This document shows positions 49,501 to 58,515 of a stretch of 64,000 nt of DNA, one piece after another. The translations under genes and the position numbers were made by a program. The stretch is from NCBI GenBank assembly GCA_037013495.1, contig CM072810.1:59196843-59260842 (forward strand). Direction: 5' to 3'. How positions within the stretch are numbered: the first letter of the stretch is position 1; the number at the start of each line of letters is the position of its first letter. The notes under the pieces are model-generated. The model was not told the origin of the DNA and did not search any database. It saw only the letters and a program-made list of their open reading frames with translations. Source of the DNA: Hippophae tibetana (taxonomy: Eukaryota; Streptophyta; Magnoliopsida; Rosales; Elaeagnaceae).

Positions 49501-52500
49501 AATGACAAGCAAAACCCATTAAATAGAATAATATGGATGGTTAGTTAATGCTAATGAATGAATTTAAACACCCCCATGAATTTTAGTTATCTTATTGTAA
49601 GTTCTGAGCAAGTTTTTAAGTTTTGATTTTTTCAAGCATTTTGTGGTAACTACATCAGTTATCAGCTACTCAACATCCAGGCAATTGGTTTCTATAGTAT
49701 CACGATGATTACATGTGTCTGTCTAAAAGAGATGGGAGGGTTGGGGGGAACAAAATTTAACAATAAAATAAGTTTTGGTTTTGGGCATAGTTACATCAAG
49801 GTAGAGGCCTTCGTCACTCCATCCATCAATTTTAGAACGCCCACCTCTACCAGAGGATATTAGTGCTTTGAGTCCCGCAATCCACACCTCTGCCTCAACT
49901 TTATCCTTGCAAATCTGAAAAGTTGTATGGTGCAAATAAGTTCAAAGCAAACAGCTAATGTAACATTGTAATTACAGAATGTGAAACATTGATCACTAAC
50001 CAGATCAAGGGACCGTTTTCTGTTGTTGTATATAAGAGAAAGCGACAAATAGTCCTTTCCAAGGTGCAAATACCGTTGGAAAACAGCCTGGTTATGAAAT
50101 TAAAAAGAAAAAGGAAATAAGATTTAAATCCTTGCTATTAACATTGAGTTGTATGGATTGCAATAGTATCATGAAAATTGTGAAATAAAATATCAAATAG
50201 AGTACTAAAGAGCTCACAGTTCTTTGTCCGGGGATAATTCTTGACACAGAAGCTAACTTTAAACTTCTTTCACCGTTGCTTGAGATCCAGATCAAAGAAG
50301 TTTCATCCTGTCATTTCCAGATGGAATAATGATAAGGAAGAAAATATTCAAATCCATGGATATTGAAGGGGAAAAAACCCAAGAAATATATCAACTAATA
50401 AAGGAACAAAACCCAGGAAAACCACCCAAAAAAAAAACCTTCGTACATCATTTATTAATAACAGTAGCAAATGAAACCACATAGACACTTTTCAAGTAGA
50501 AGAGTTGATGTACTGGCAATATTGACCCTTGGAACAGCGGAATAGCAGAACAGCATTCAAGATGCAGAGTTTTAGTCCATATAGCCTCTGACTATTTAAC
50601 TATTATTTTTCCCTAGACTATGTACCATCATCATTGTATGCAAAATAGATCACGAGAATTCAACCTGCTTCAAAACCTATTTTCTACTTTATTCTTAAGG
50701 AATATTGCAACCAAGTGCATCAAAAATGTGCAAGAAGTTCTCTTCAGTGGAGACCGTGCCAATCTGTAATAAGCTAATTCAAGTTTGTAAAAAGGTCAAT
50801 ACAGTTACAGAAACAGAATACACTTTGAAATTGAAAGAAGCCTTATAATATAGAATCATAGATCCCATTTCTACCTTTCTACTATAATATTTCTACTATA
50901 ATATTCGTTTTGCACTTTTGCTCACCTGAAATTTGTGCATCTTTAGAAAGCAACAATTTATGAAATCTTCTTCATCTTCAATCCCAGTATTACCAAAAGA
51001 CAGATGGATAGGCCAATCCAATATACTTATATTTTATATTTATAATTACAACAAAGCTTCAATTGAATATGAAAATCAAGCATAACAATATCAGATTTGA
51101 TAAATTAAATATTATTTCTCCAAAACAGGAGGGCATAAGAGAACAGTGTTAATTTATCATTTTATCAAGACATCAAATAAGTTGCACTACTTTTCAGCTA
51201 GTAATTCATTAAAGGCTTCACATATTCGGCTTGGAAACTTATCCAAGTAGCATATGAAACAACAATGGAAATTATCCCATTTAAGAAGATTGAGAAAGAA
51301 ACTTACAGTAGAAAGTCTAAATGGGCAAAACTTGGGCTTCCCTTTACGACCATATTTAAGAAGCTGAGCACCCTTCTTCAGAGCATTTATTGCCTGCCAT
51401 AAAAAAAAGGAAGATCAACAGAAGGATTGGCAAGCTTTGAAAAGTTATGGTAGATCAAAAGGACCAACAGCATTCAAGGCAGTCTAACAAATGCAACAAA
51501 ATTTTAGACGTCCAATAGAAAATACTTTACGAGTCAGTACTTAGTAATGACTAGTAACCCCAAACATCTAAAGGCCGCAACGAAAATGTGGTTGTGGGCA
51601 AAGCCATGAGATATCAATCACCAATGTCATGAGAAGAATATAGCTTAGTACGACAATGCCTTATACCCCAATGGACCAAAATCAATGATAAATAGTAACT
51701 AACTCCCAAAAGATGTCTCTCCTGCTTTGAGACATAGATAATCTTCTTTCCTAATAAAAACCTAATACATTCACTCAAATAGACTTCATGGCTTCATTAG
51801 TGTACTGTAAATAAGAAAGTAGAATTTGAATCTCAGGGCCTAAACCTTTCCAGGTCCAACCAACCCATCTCCTAGTAAAACTAAAATGGTGTACCCACTA
51901 TTATGTTCTTATTTTCTCAGAAATCTAGAAAAGCAATCCAATAGAAACTTTATTGATGAAGAGTTTTCAAAGTCGCTTTTCTTTGCAATCGGAGAACTTT
52001 GTCAATTTTATTTTTAATGGCTCACCCCAAGTCACTTACTTTTAAAAGGGAGCAAATTCACTTCAATTTATACTATTCACCTCAAATTATAGAAAAATCC
52101 CACATGATAAGGGGCATTAGCTAGAAATTAACTAACCCTTTTGTTTTGCACCAATTCTTATTTTTTTTTAACACAACAATCTCATGTTCACAAATATTTC
52201 AGATTATATTGAAAAAAAGGTAAAGTATATAAATGGTCCCACCTTTTCCACATTTTACAATCCCTTATTATTTTTCCTAATAATTTGGTCCTTCAATTTT
52301 CAATTTTTACACTTTTATCACCTTAGTTTTTCCCTTATAATTTAGGACCTTTATTTTTTAATTTTACACTTTGGTCCCTTCATTTTTTATATTTTTGAAG
52401 TTTAATTTCAAATTGACCTCAAATTTTAGACAAAAATTTTGAAATTAAAAGGTGAAGGTAACAAATTATAAGAATTAAAAATAAGGGAACCAAAGTGTGA

Positions 52501-53344
52501 AAAATAAAATAATAGACCAAATAATAAGAAAAAATAATAACGGAACGAAATGTATAATGTCAAAAAATTTAGGAACCATTTGTGTACTTCACCCTTTATT
52601 AATAACAAAAACCAACTTTGTAAAGCTACATGGTCCAAATTTACTAATCAACCCTTTGCAAGTATGGCGTGTGATGTATCACGTGAGATTTTTTACAAAT
52701 TTTTTTTTTTTTAAGAAGTTAAGTGAATGAGGGTGAGACACTAAAAAGAAAAATGAATAAAGTCATCCATTTGCAACGCAAAGTGAAGCTCTTCATCCAA
52801 ATTTTCAATGGCTTTTCAAAATCCAAAATAACTTTTAAATTTCCATTTTTTGGCATTCCAATATAATATTAGATCTCTTCTCAAGTCTCAACTGTCCCGT
52901 TAACTCCGAGAAAATCAACATTAACCATATATCCCAAACCTCTCCAGCATCCATTTATTCAATGAACTTATCCAGGCAAATAAGCAGGCCCTAACAACAA
53001 CAAAAAAATGAAAAGAAAAAAAAACTCTTTATTCCCATGGAAGAAACTCGTGTGATGATCTCCTAAAAAAAATTATTAACTCTAACAACATTAAGAAAAG
53101 TTTGGCCATTTCCTAGAAAGTCGAACAGAAACAGTATCAGAAGACATTGCTTAAACAATAAATAAAACCAAAGCCATATAATCACAACTCCACTTTCAAC
53201 CCAACAGAAGAAGAAAATTATTCTTATCTGGAAATAAATAATACGCATATATCTATATAGAAAGTTCACAATTCTCAGAAACAGAGAGAGCGCTACCTGC
53301 TCGATGTCACGATCGGCATTCCCATAGCTAACAAGATCTGCCAT
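34375..53344 (-). CDS. PRAF-type protein: PH, RCC1 repeats, FYVE, coiled coil, BRX (nine coding exons)
   Basis: Coding exons on the minus strand: 53344-53297, 51393-51307, 50307-50218, 50087-50001, 49914-49795, 49241-47148, 47004-46858, 35667-35126 and 34537-34375. Each internal joint has GT donor and AG acceptor and joins conserved family sequence. Lengths sum to 3378 bp, exactly 1126 codons including stop. Domains: PH about residues 10-130, RCC1 repeats about 240-620, FYVE about 625-695, Ser/Pro/Lys-rich linker, coiled coil about 825-900, BRX about 1042-1098. In this plant family the PH and FYVE parts bind phosphoinositides on membranes, the RCC1 propeller is a candidate exchange factor for small GTPases, and BRX mediates protein contacts. 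The gene appears intact despite an 11.2-kb intron 7 filled with retrotransposons. First exon choice rests on the ATG at 53344 followed by [16 protein letters not shown], the family's usual start style. Confidence 0.93.
35126..35667 (-). CDS. PRAF-type gene, exon 8 (linker and BRX N-terminal half)
   Basis: Starts [10 protein letters not shown] after an acceptor CAG (35668-35670), which continues the conserved IKSLTAQ end of exon 7. It runs through a variable Asn/Gly/Ser-rich linker and reaches [20 protein letters not shown], the start of BRX, where Tyr replaces the common Asp after EQ. It ends RVRF plus AG, donor GTATGA. Confidence 0.92.
36083..36526 (+). repeat. copia 5' LTR (428 bp) and primer-binding site
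   Basis: It contains a likely TATA box (TATAAATAG near 36190). The stretch from about 36305 to the end is repeated near 46485-46620 (AGTGGTGTAGAAAGGCTC, CTTTGTGTCGAGTTC). The primer-binding site starts at 36514 (TGGTATAAGAGC), one base off the usual sequence. Confidence 0.85.
36602..38416 (+). pseudogene. copia gag, protease and integrase N-terminal part
   Basis: Gag starts [20 protein letters not shown] near 36602 and continues with open stretches such as 36861-37196. Its zinc knuckle near 37285 has lost the first Cys pair (only [10 protein letters not shown] remains). Protease follows ([11 protein letters not shown] near 37440), then a 152-bp tandem duplication within the domain. The integrase zinc region is at 37980-38150 ([17 protein letters not shown]), then the start of the core ([15 protein letters not shown] near 38220). 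Stops and frameshifts are numerous. The sequence breaks at 38416, where the solo LTR with its target duplication sits. Confidence 0.85.
37481..37784 (+). repeat. 152-bp tandem duplication in the copia protease region
   Basis: Unit 1 is 37481-37632 and unit 2 runs from 37633 to about 37784. Both begin AAAGACTGGTTTACATCTTA and end near GACATGTCCCTG. The period is not a multiple of three, so it also breaks the frame. A dozen or so differences show it is not very recent. Confidence 0.85.
38417..40349 (+). mobile_element. solo LTR (38422-40344) with target duplication GTTAT
   Basis: It shares its course with the LTRs at 40835 and 43683, including the GC-rich block, TATA box, R hairpin and U5, and ends CTCATCA. 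GTTAT is present at both sides (38417-38421, 40345-40349). The integrase reading frame of the host copia continues across the insertion when one copy of the duplication is dropped. The first ~30 bp of the LTR (TGATAAGTGCTCAAAA...) are missing, so the left end has been trimmed although the duplication survives. It was left by recombination between two LTRs of a former full element. Confidence 0.87.
38690..38930 (+). repeat. GC-rich island with 30-bp tandem repeats in the solo LTR
   Basis: Strikingly GC-rich in an AT-rich setting. A 30-bp unit (core GCGTGCCCGTGCGCAACGCC) is repeated three times plus part of a fourth (about 38798-38900). It sits upstream of the LTR TATA box. Long open frames here on both strands come from the composition and the repeat length being a multiple of three. 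Confidence 0.85.
40345..40834 (+). pseudogene. copia integrase core end
   Basis: The middle piece of the intronic copia: the end of the integrase core ([16 protein letters not shown], with the catalytic Glu) and the following domain (open 40416-40834, [35 protein letters not shown]). One frameshift lies near 40415. The piece is bounded by the two LTR insertions. Confidence 0.85.
40835..42515 (+). repeat. 5' LTR of the LARD-like element (1.68 kb)
   Basis: TGATGAGTGCTC to CGCATCA. Marks in order: a short GC-rich island (41130-41170), CACGTG (41193), two TGACGTCA palindromes (41210, 41221), TGACCTCA (41233), TATAAATA (41298), a 10-bp hairpin (41398-41422) and AATAAA (41458). It lacks part of the GC-rich island and about 60 bp of U5 present in the 3' LTR. 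Confidence 0.88.
41193..41305 (+). promoter_or_regulatory. LTR promoter: G-box, TGACGTCA palindromes and TATA box
   Basis: CACGTG at 41193-41198, TGACGTCA at 41210-41217 and 41221-41228, TGACCTCA at 41233-41240, TATAAATA at 41298-41305. TGACGTCA is a classic bZIP (TGA/CRE-type) site. The 3' LTR keeps CACGTG (44081), one TGACGTCA (44098) and TATA (44175); the solo LTR has TGACATCA (38938) and TATA (39014). Function is inferred from position. Confidence 0.6.
42516..43682 (+). other. non-coding internal region of the LARD-like element
   Basis: Primer-binding site, then A-rich sequence without any open frame of note and no gag or pol similarity. It ends with AAGGGACTAGCAAGAAGC and GGTTGGAGG before the 3' LTR, a common plant gypsy 3' end. 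Confidence 0.8.
43683..45479 (+). repeat. 3' LTR of the LARD-like element (1.80 kb)
   Basis: TGATAAGTGCTC to CTCATCA. Apart from insertions and deletions in the GC-rich island, a T-rich tract and U5, it is nearly identical to the 5' LTR, so this insertion is the youngest in the nest. Confidence 0.88.
45485..46319 (+). pseudogene. copia pol, linker and first part of RT
   Basis: Third piece of the intronic copia. A charged linker (45485-45718) leads to RT: a stop-ridden start near 45730-45940, then [20 protein letters not shown] and [18 protein letters not shown] (45949-46152), KKSLYGLK followed by a stop, and the palm motif [10 protein letters not shown] near 46275. Sequence breaks off near 46319; RNase H is missing. 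Confidence 0.85.
46320..46484 (+). repeat. scrap of gypsy LTR U5
   Basis: It carries AATTCTCGTGGCAACGACA, TTACTTATCA and ACGTATACTTGTGCATTC, which line up with the U5 end seen at 62893-62970 and on the minus strand at 3713-3790. It replaces the missing RNase H and U3 of the copia, so it marks a rearrangement junction. Confidence 0.45.
46485..46620 (+). repeat. copia 3' LTR, truncated (R-U5 only)
   Basis: Shares AGTGGTGTAGAAAGGCTC, TGTAATCTTGATGCATG and TTTGTGTCGAGTTC with the 5' LTR and ends TTAGTGCA, followed by target duplication GACAT. It lacks U3 and a segment of about 60 bp near the end. Confidence 0.8.
46858..47004 (-). CDS. PRAF-type gene, exon 7 (coiled coil)
   Basis: Forty-nine codons, [20 protein letters not shown] to [12 protein letters not shown], a heptad-rich helix conserved between FYVE and BRX in this family. 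Acceptor CAG at 47005-47007, donor GTTATT. Confidence 0.92.
47148..49241 (-). CDS. PRAF-type gene, exon 6 (RCC1 repeats and FYVE finger)
   Basis: A 698-codon exon. It opens [16 protein letters not shown] and a Ser-rich spacer, then about seven RCC1 blades, each with a WG, HGxx and ACGxxHTAAV-type signature (for example [47 protein letters not shown]). The FYVE finger follows, with paired cysteines CSAC, CYNC, CHSC and CDSC and a RKRHNCYNC core. That is the plant variant of the RRHHCR lipid-binding motif, with Asn and Tyr where His and Arg are usual. It ends [16 protein letters not shown] at donor GTACAT. Confidence 0.95.
49795..50307 (-). CDS. PRAF-type gene, exons 3-5 (PH domain)
   Basis: Three small exons, all ending in phase 0: 50307-50218 ([20 protein letters not shown] to IIPGQRT), 50087-50001 ([20 protein letters not shown] to RSLDL) and 49914-49795 ([20 protein letters not shown], then [17 protein letters not shown]). 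Together they form the core and the C-terminal helix of the PH domain, including the conserved Trp of that helix. Donors and acceptors are canonical. Confidence 0.92.
51307..51393 (-). CDS. PRAF-type gene, exon 2 (PH domain start)
   Basis: Twenty-nine codons, [20 protein letters not shown] then KFCPFRLST, the first strands of the PH domain with the basic loop expected to meet phosphoinositide head groups. Acceptor GCAG at 51394-51397, donor GTAAGT. Confidence 0.92.
52218..52596. mobile_element. foldback MITE in PRAF intron 1
   Basis: Left end GGTAAAGTATATAAATGGTC; the right end is its near complement (CCATTTGTGTACTTCACCC). Internal TTTGGTCC and GGACCAAA motifs pair along almost the full length, with the centre near 52410. 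Same family as 33611-34010. It lies in intron 1 (51394-53296). Confidence 0.7.
53297..53344 (-). CDS. PRAF-type gene, exon 1
   Basis: Sixteen codons, [16 protein letters not shown], joined in phase 0 to exon 2. The start ATG is 53342-53344; the donor is GTAGCG. Confidence 0.88.
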
Positions 53345-53860
53345 TCCATGTGAGAGAATTTACCAAAACTCCGCCACCCTCTCCGACACCTCGGTGGAGC
53401 ACCGGTCATCATCTACAGCCACCACAATCTATTATGTAAACTACCATCAACAGTCATATCCAAACCTCCAACCCCTCTTTCGCTTGTTCTCTCCTTCACA
53501 CACAAAAAAAGAGCCTAAGACCAGCTTATTCAGCTCCTATACCACATACGTTCTCACAGATCTGGCACTTCCCTCGTCAATAAAAACCTCAGACCTCCAT
53601 TAAAGCTCCAACACCAAGCTAGTTTTGATCAAGACTTAGCGTAGACTTAAGAGAACGTGTTCTGAATCAGAGAGGAAACAGTTTTGCAGAGAGATATGTG
53701 ATTCTTCGGAGAAAGAGACGCCAGAGTTGAATTCCGACGAAGTGAGAATCTCGGCGTCGGACTAAAGGAACGAGACACAGGAGACTGAAGAGAGAGAAAA
53801 ATCTGCAAAAGAGAAAGAATATAGGGAGTCGAGAGCGTCTGTAAAAGTATAATTAGTCAA
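53345..53860 (-). promoter_or_regulatory. 5' flank of the PRAF-type gene
   Basis: Noticeably less AT-rich than its surroundings up to about 53850, with pyrimidine-rich stretches, as expected for a 5' untranslated region and promoter. No single TATA box stands out, and the transcription start is not placed. The open frame at 53394-53603 on plus has no recognisable domain. Confidence 0.45.
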
Positions 53861-56130
53861 ACTGTTGAAAAATCAAAACTAAAATAAAAATATATATATT
53901 GCTGGAAAATGAAAATATTTATACCAATTGCTGGACTGGGACATCATATACGACGGTTGTGTGTCCTCGTGCGGGGTGAGAGCTGGAGGTTATGGCAACT
54001 ATATATGACAAATATATATTATAAATATTTATATTAATTTTATATTCCATAGATATATCATAATTATAATTAATATAATTATTTTTTATTAAATATATTT
54101 ATATAAATTTAATTATATCCATCCACAATATAATTCAATTTATAATTTTATTATAAATGTATAATAAAAAAAAATTCATATTTCTACTCCTTTTAAATAT
54201 TGTGAGTGTTATGATAAATTTCTCCAACAAAATTCTGAGTTTTTATAACTATGTAATTTTTTATTAATAAATTAAATATTTATAAAATTTTAAATATATT
54301 TATTTATTATATAATTAAATTTAAAATAAAAATAAAAATAAATTATTTATATTAATAATTTATGTTTCATGAATTTTCATAATTAAAATATTTATTTATT
54401 AATAAAATTATTGTTTTTAATCAATATTATTTATTTTATTTAATTATAATTTTTTTAAAATATATGATATATTTTTAAAAAAATTAAAAAATTAGGTTTA
54501 AAAGATAAATGAGATGGAAACGATAATTTTCAACTGATATTTTCCTTCAATTTCAAAATCAAAAATTTTGATTCTCGTAAAATAAATTACATCTTTTTGT
54601 ATTAAGAACAAATGATAGTATATATATATATTTCAGTTATTTAAATTAAAAATAAATTATATTAATTTAATAATTTTTATATAAAATATTATTATTTTAT
54701 ATCAAGATTAAAATACTAATATTTGATAATTATGAAAATTAAAAAATTTGATTCTTACAAAATAAATTACATTTTTTTATTAAAAACAAATGATGATATA
54801 TATATTATTTTTAAATTAAAAATAATATCATTTAATTATCTATTTTTATAAAAATAATTAACTAAGAATAAATTATATTAACTTAATAATTTGTATGTAA
54901 AATATTATTATTTTTTATAAATAATTAAAATATGAATGTTTAATAATGGTAAAAATAAAATTTTAAATAAAAAATATTTTTAAAAAAATAAATAATAATA
55001 AAATTAAAAAATATTTAAATATATATTTTAGTTTTAATAAAAATTAAAAATTAATAAAATATTAAAATAAAATAGTGGTAATTAAAAAATTATAAAAAAA
55101 ATTTGAAATTTTTTTTATATTAATTATGATTTTATCAAATCAATGATTTATGTTTTAATTATGGTTAATCAATTAAAAATAATAATATTATTTTAATAAA
55201 AATTATTAAAGTTGTATGATTTATATTACTTTCATAAAATTAAAATAACAAATGATATAAATAATATAGTTGAAAGATCTTCTATAATGTACATATATAA
55301 AGTTGAAAATAATTAAAAGGAAAATAACCTACTCTCAGCCATCTTGCTGTTTAAGGAGTAACATGAGGAAAATCATGGTTTATTCCTATCAACACGAACT
55401 ATGAGAAATATCACGGTTCCACGTAATGCATAACATATTTACCATAAACTAGTCTTACACTTGTATTGTAACAACGACGGTCCTTAAAAATTAATCAATC
55501 TATTTCAATATAAACAACTCAATTTAAATTATATACTTTATTTTTATTATTTTTAGTACATGACTTTTGTTTATTTATTTTTTAGAAAAATCAAAATCCT
55601 TTTGGTCCAAATTGTAATCAATTATTAAAGCATAAAATTTAATGTAATAGTTATTTAGTTATTAAAAAATACTTTTAAATAATTATGGATTGTATAATAA
55701 AATTAAAAAAACTAAAAAAATCTTATCTACTCAATCCAATTTGACCTAATTCGAAGAATTCGACTTGGAATGGTTTTATAGATTTTATTAGATTGAATCA
55801 GTTCTTATTTTTTAAAAACCAACATTATTAGTTATGTTTTAATTTTTGATCAAATCTGAATCAATCCATGGTATGCAATCCACTAGTCATAGTATACATT
55901 ATTAGTGAGTGTTTGTCACAACGAAAGCAAAAATAAATAAATCAAGCAAAAGCAACAGTGTAATTTGTTGACTGAGACCTCTTATATTATGCCAATGGTG
56001 TGAATTAATTTACACCCAACATCCGGCCCTAGACTTGTTAAGCCTGGATATATGGGCTATGTGATCTATTTTTCCATTCTCCCATCACCCGGGTTCATGA
56101 TTTTTTGAACCTCATTAGTGGTATCAAGTC
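53861..56130. other. very AT-rich intergenic sequence
   Basis: From 54000 to 55310 the sequence is almost pure A and T with no coding content. From 55320 to 56130 it is of ordinary composition but without recognisable features. Confidence 0.5.
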
Positions 56131-56139
56131 AGCATTTGC

Positions 56140-57075
56140 ATGGTTATTATTTACCCTATGAATATAATAATTAAGTTAATTATGCTTGCTCGTATTATTT
56201 AGGTTATTAAATATATAAATTGATATTTATTGATTTTTCTCTTTTTGGTATGAAAGTGTCTGCGGGGCTCAAATGTCTTTGTTTAATACTAATTAACTAA
56301 TATCCTTAAGTGTAGTCTTTTAATTAATTAAGTATTAAATTTTAGCTTTATTTATAAGAAAATTGTAAATCATATAATCACAGCTTTAGGCCGAGTGAGT
56401 TAATTATACTTTATTCAATGTGTTCAAATTAAACCTAAGAATTTAATCATCCGAGTACTAACTTTCAAGTTTTAAAACCATTATTGAAAATCTATTGTTA
56501 ATACATTTTCGAATAATAATTCTTATAAAAACTTTTGAAATAGAGTTTCATTCTAACTATCGGACGATTGTACGAACAAATAAAATAACACTACTCTAAA
56601 TCAAATCGGATAATTAAACCTTAAAAATCTAATTTTCAAATTTAAGTTTATAATAAAAAAGAATATATTTCTCTTTAACATCCTTAATATAAAATCTTGA
56701 ATAAAAACAAAATCAATTTATTTTATAAAAATATTTTACCTATTTAATATTTCACAAATATAACAACGTTATTATTATATCATATTTACAAACATTTAGT
56801 TATGTTAAATTTAATCACAGATAAATTAAATATAACATACAAGAATTAAACATAAAAATAACTGTAAATAATTCATTTTAAAATTATACCTCAAAAGAAT
56901 CCTTACAAAAGTTTGATGCAAGTTGAGTTTCTAGAAAACCTCCAAACGGATTTGCTTTTCCGTTTATTGAATCAAAAACTAGAAATGTACAAAAGCATAA
57001 CTAGTTCTTCTTAAAAAGAGAAGAACTTTAAAACTAAAAAAACTAAGAAATCTTTCTAGAGAGAGAAATGTCTGA
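56140..57075 (-). repeat. diverged LTR of the intronic LTR family, reverse orientation
   Basis: The complement follows the R-U5 part of the LTRs at 38422, 40835 and 43683: the AACTAGTTATG stretch, the AATAAA neighbourhood (here TTCAATAAACGG on minus), the 'ccgtttggaggtttt' phrase, the TTAGAGAGAAATATATT block, and the 'gagcaagcataatta' end near 56180. It keeps the R hairpin (57003-57011 / 57019-57027) with altered sequence. A minus-strand TATAAAAGG box (complement near 57120) suggests the U3 continues to the right. No second LTR was found. Confidence 0.7.
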
Positions 57076-57399
57076 TTTTTGGGATTCAAGGGATGATTTT
57101 TACAATGGAGGAGAATGTCCTTTTATAACTGAGGAAAAGGCCAAAAACAAGTGGAAAAATATCTCAAAAATTGATTTTGGATGCGTTTGGACATGCTGGA
57201 ACATATGTGGGGTGAGATTTGAGGCAGAATGGACGCTAACGCGCACGAAATTTATGGTAGAAAGGCACAAGTTATGCGTGGGACTCGACGTGACATGCGT
57301 CTGTGGCTTGACAGATGGGCGCTAGCTCTCGGAATGACATACACATGGCTTGGTATTGCGCGCGTGATACTCGACAAATATGCATATGGGGCAGGCTGG

Positions 57400-57720
57400 T
57401 GATCTGTACTATGTCAGACCATGTGTACCATGTTTGGCAATGTAAGTTATGTCTGGATATGTATGTTTTGTTCAACCATATGTGCCATGTCCAACCACAT
57501 GTGTCATGTCTGGCTATATATACCATGTTTGGCCATATGTGTCGTGTCTAGTCATGTGTCCTATGTCAGGCCATATATGCTATGTTTGACCATATATCAT
57601 GTTCAATCATGGATGGAATGTTTGGATATGTGTGTTGTGTCTAACCATGTGTGTCATGTCTGGCCACATGTATCACATTGGGCCACATATGTCATGTCCA
57701 AACATGTGCCATTTGGTCAA
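57400..57720. repeat. degenerate minisatellite, about 20-bp unit
   Basis: Loose repeats of the type CCATGTGTGTCATGTCTGGC, with many variants, cover about 300 bp. It lies upstream of the U3/TATA of the reverse LTR, comparable in position to the GC-rich repeats of the intronic LTRs. Open frames here on both strands reflect the repeat. Confidence 0.7.
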
Positions 57721-58089
57721 GCTTATGTCGGTCTAGTTTGTCTTATATCCATCAATTATTCTGGCCATTTTTAGTTTGATTGTGTTCCCATTAGGCTTGT
57801 GCCTACACTTTGCCACTTATGTGTGATTTGGTTTCATTTTGTCTAATGAAGGGTGGTTTGTTTGAACCAAAGTGTTCCTAGTAAACTAACCCACATACTT
57901 GGGGTGCTTGAGTTTATCGAGTCATCCAAGCATTTGGTCTTAAGACTTAGAAAAGTTTTGTAGTTCTTGGTGGATTATTCCATCATATCATGAGTGTCAT
58001 TGCACTTTGTTCAATCCTAGAAATTTTTATGAATGGCCAATGTTATAGATTTAAGGTTCCCAAAGTGAGCAAGTCTAAGTTTGCATGGA

Positions 58090-58515
58090 TGCAGTGTAGA
58101 AGTTATAGCAATTTGGACATAGTTGTTGCCTTTTCATAGGTTTATTAGGACTCATCGTCTATGGATTGGGTACAGAATTTGTAGTAACTGCCAAACCTTG
58201 GGTGCAATTTCTGCATATTCATAGGTCAGTCAAGACCTATAATGGTGGGGTGTAGAAGTTGTAGCAACTCTTTGACCTAGGACGTAATTGTTGTCTATTG
58301 ATAGGTTAGTTAAAGCCTATCGTGGTAGGGTATAACAGTTGTAGCAACTTCTAAACCTGAGGCATAGTTGCTATCTATTCATAGATCTATTTAGAGCCCA
58401 TCGTAATGGGGTGCAAAATTTGTAGCAACTCTTGGACCCAAGCATAGCTATAGCAACTCCTGGATTTAGGGCATAATTGTTGCCTATTCATAGGTAAATT
58501 ATGGCACATTGCAAA
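58090..58515. repeat. degenerate tandem repeat, about 80-bp unit, five copies
   Basis: Copies start near 58095, 58169, 58249, 58328 and 58409. Each has GGTGTAGAAGTTGTAGCAAC, then a pyrimidine-rich or ACCTA stretch, then a TTGTTGCCTATTCATAGGT-like part and AAGCCTATCGTGG. The last copy has an internal partial duplication. No coding signal. Confidence 0.75.

Noticed and set aside
57068..57774. Cys- and His-rich open frames on both strands that resemble zinc-binding proteins
   Set aside because: The Cys/His richness comes from the CATGTGT-type minisatellite read in different frames; there is no regular zinc-binding spacing.
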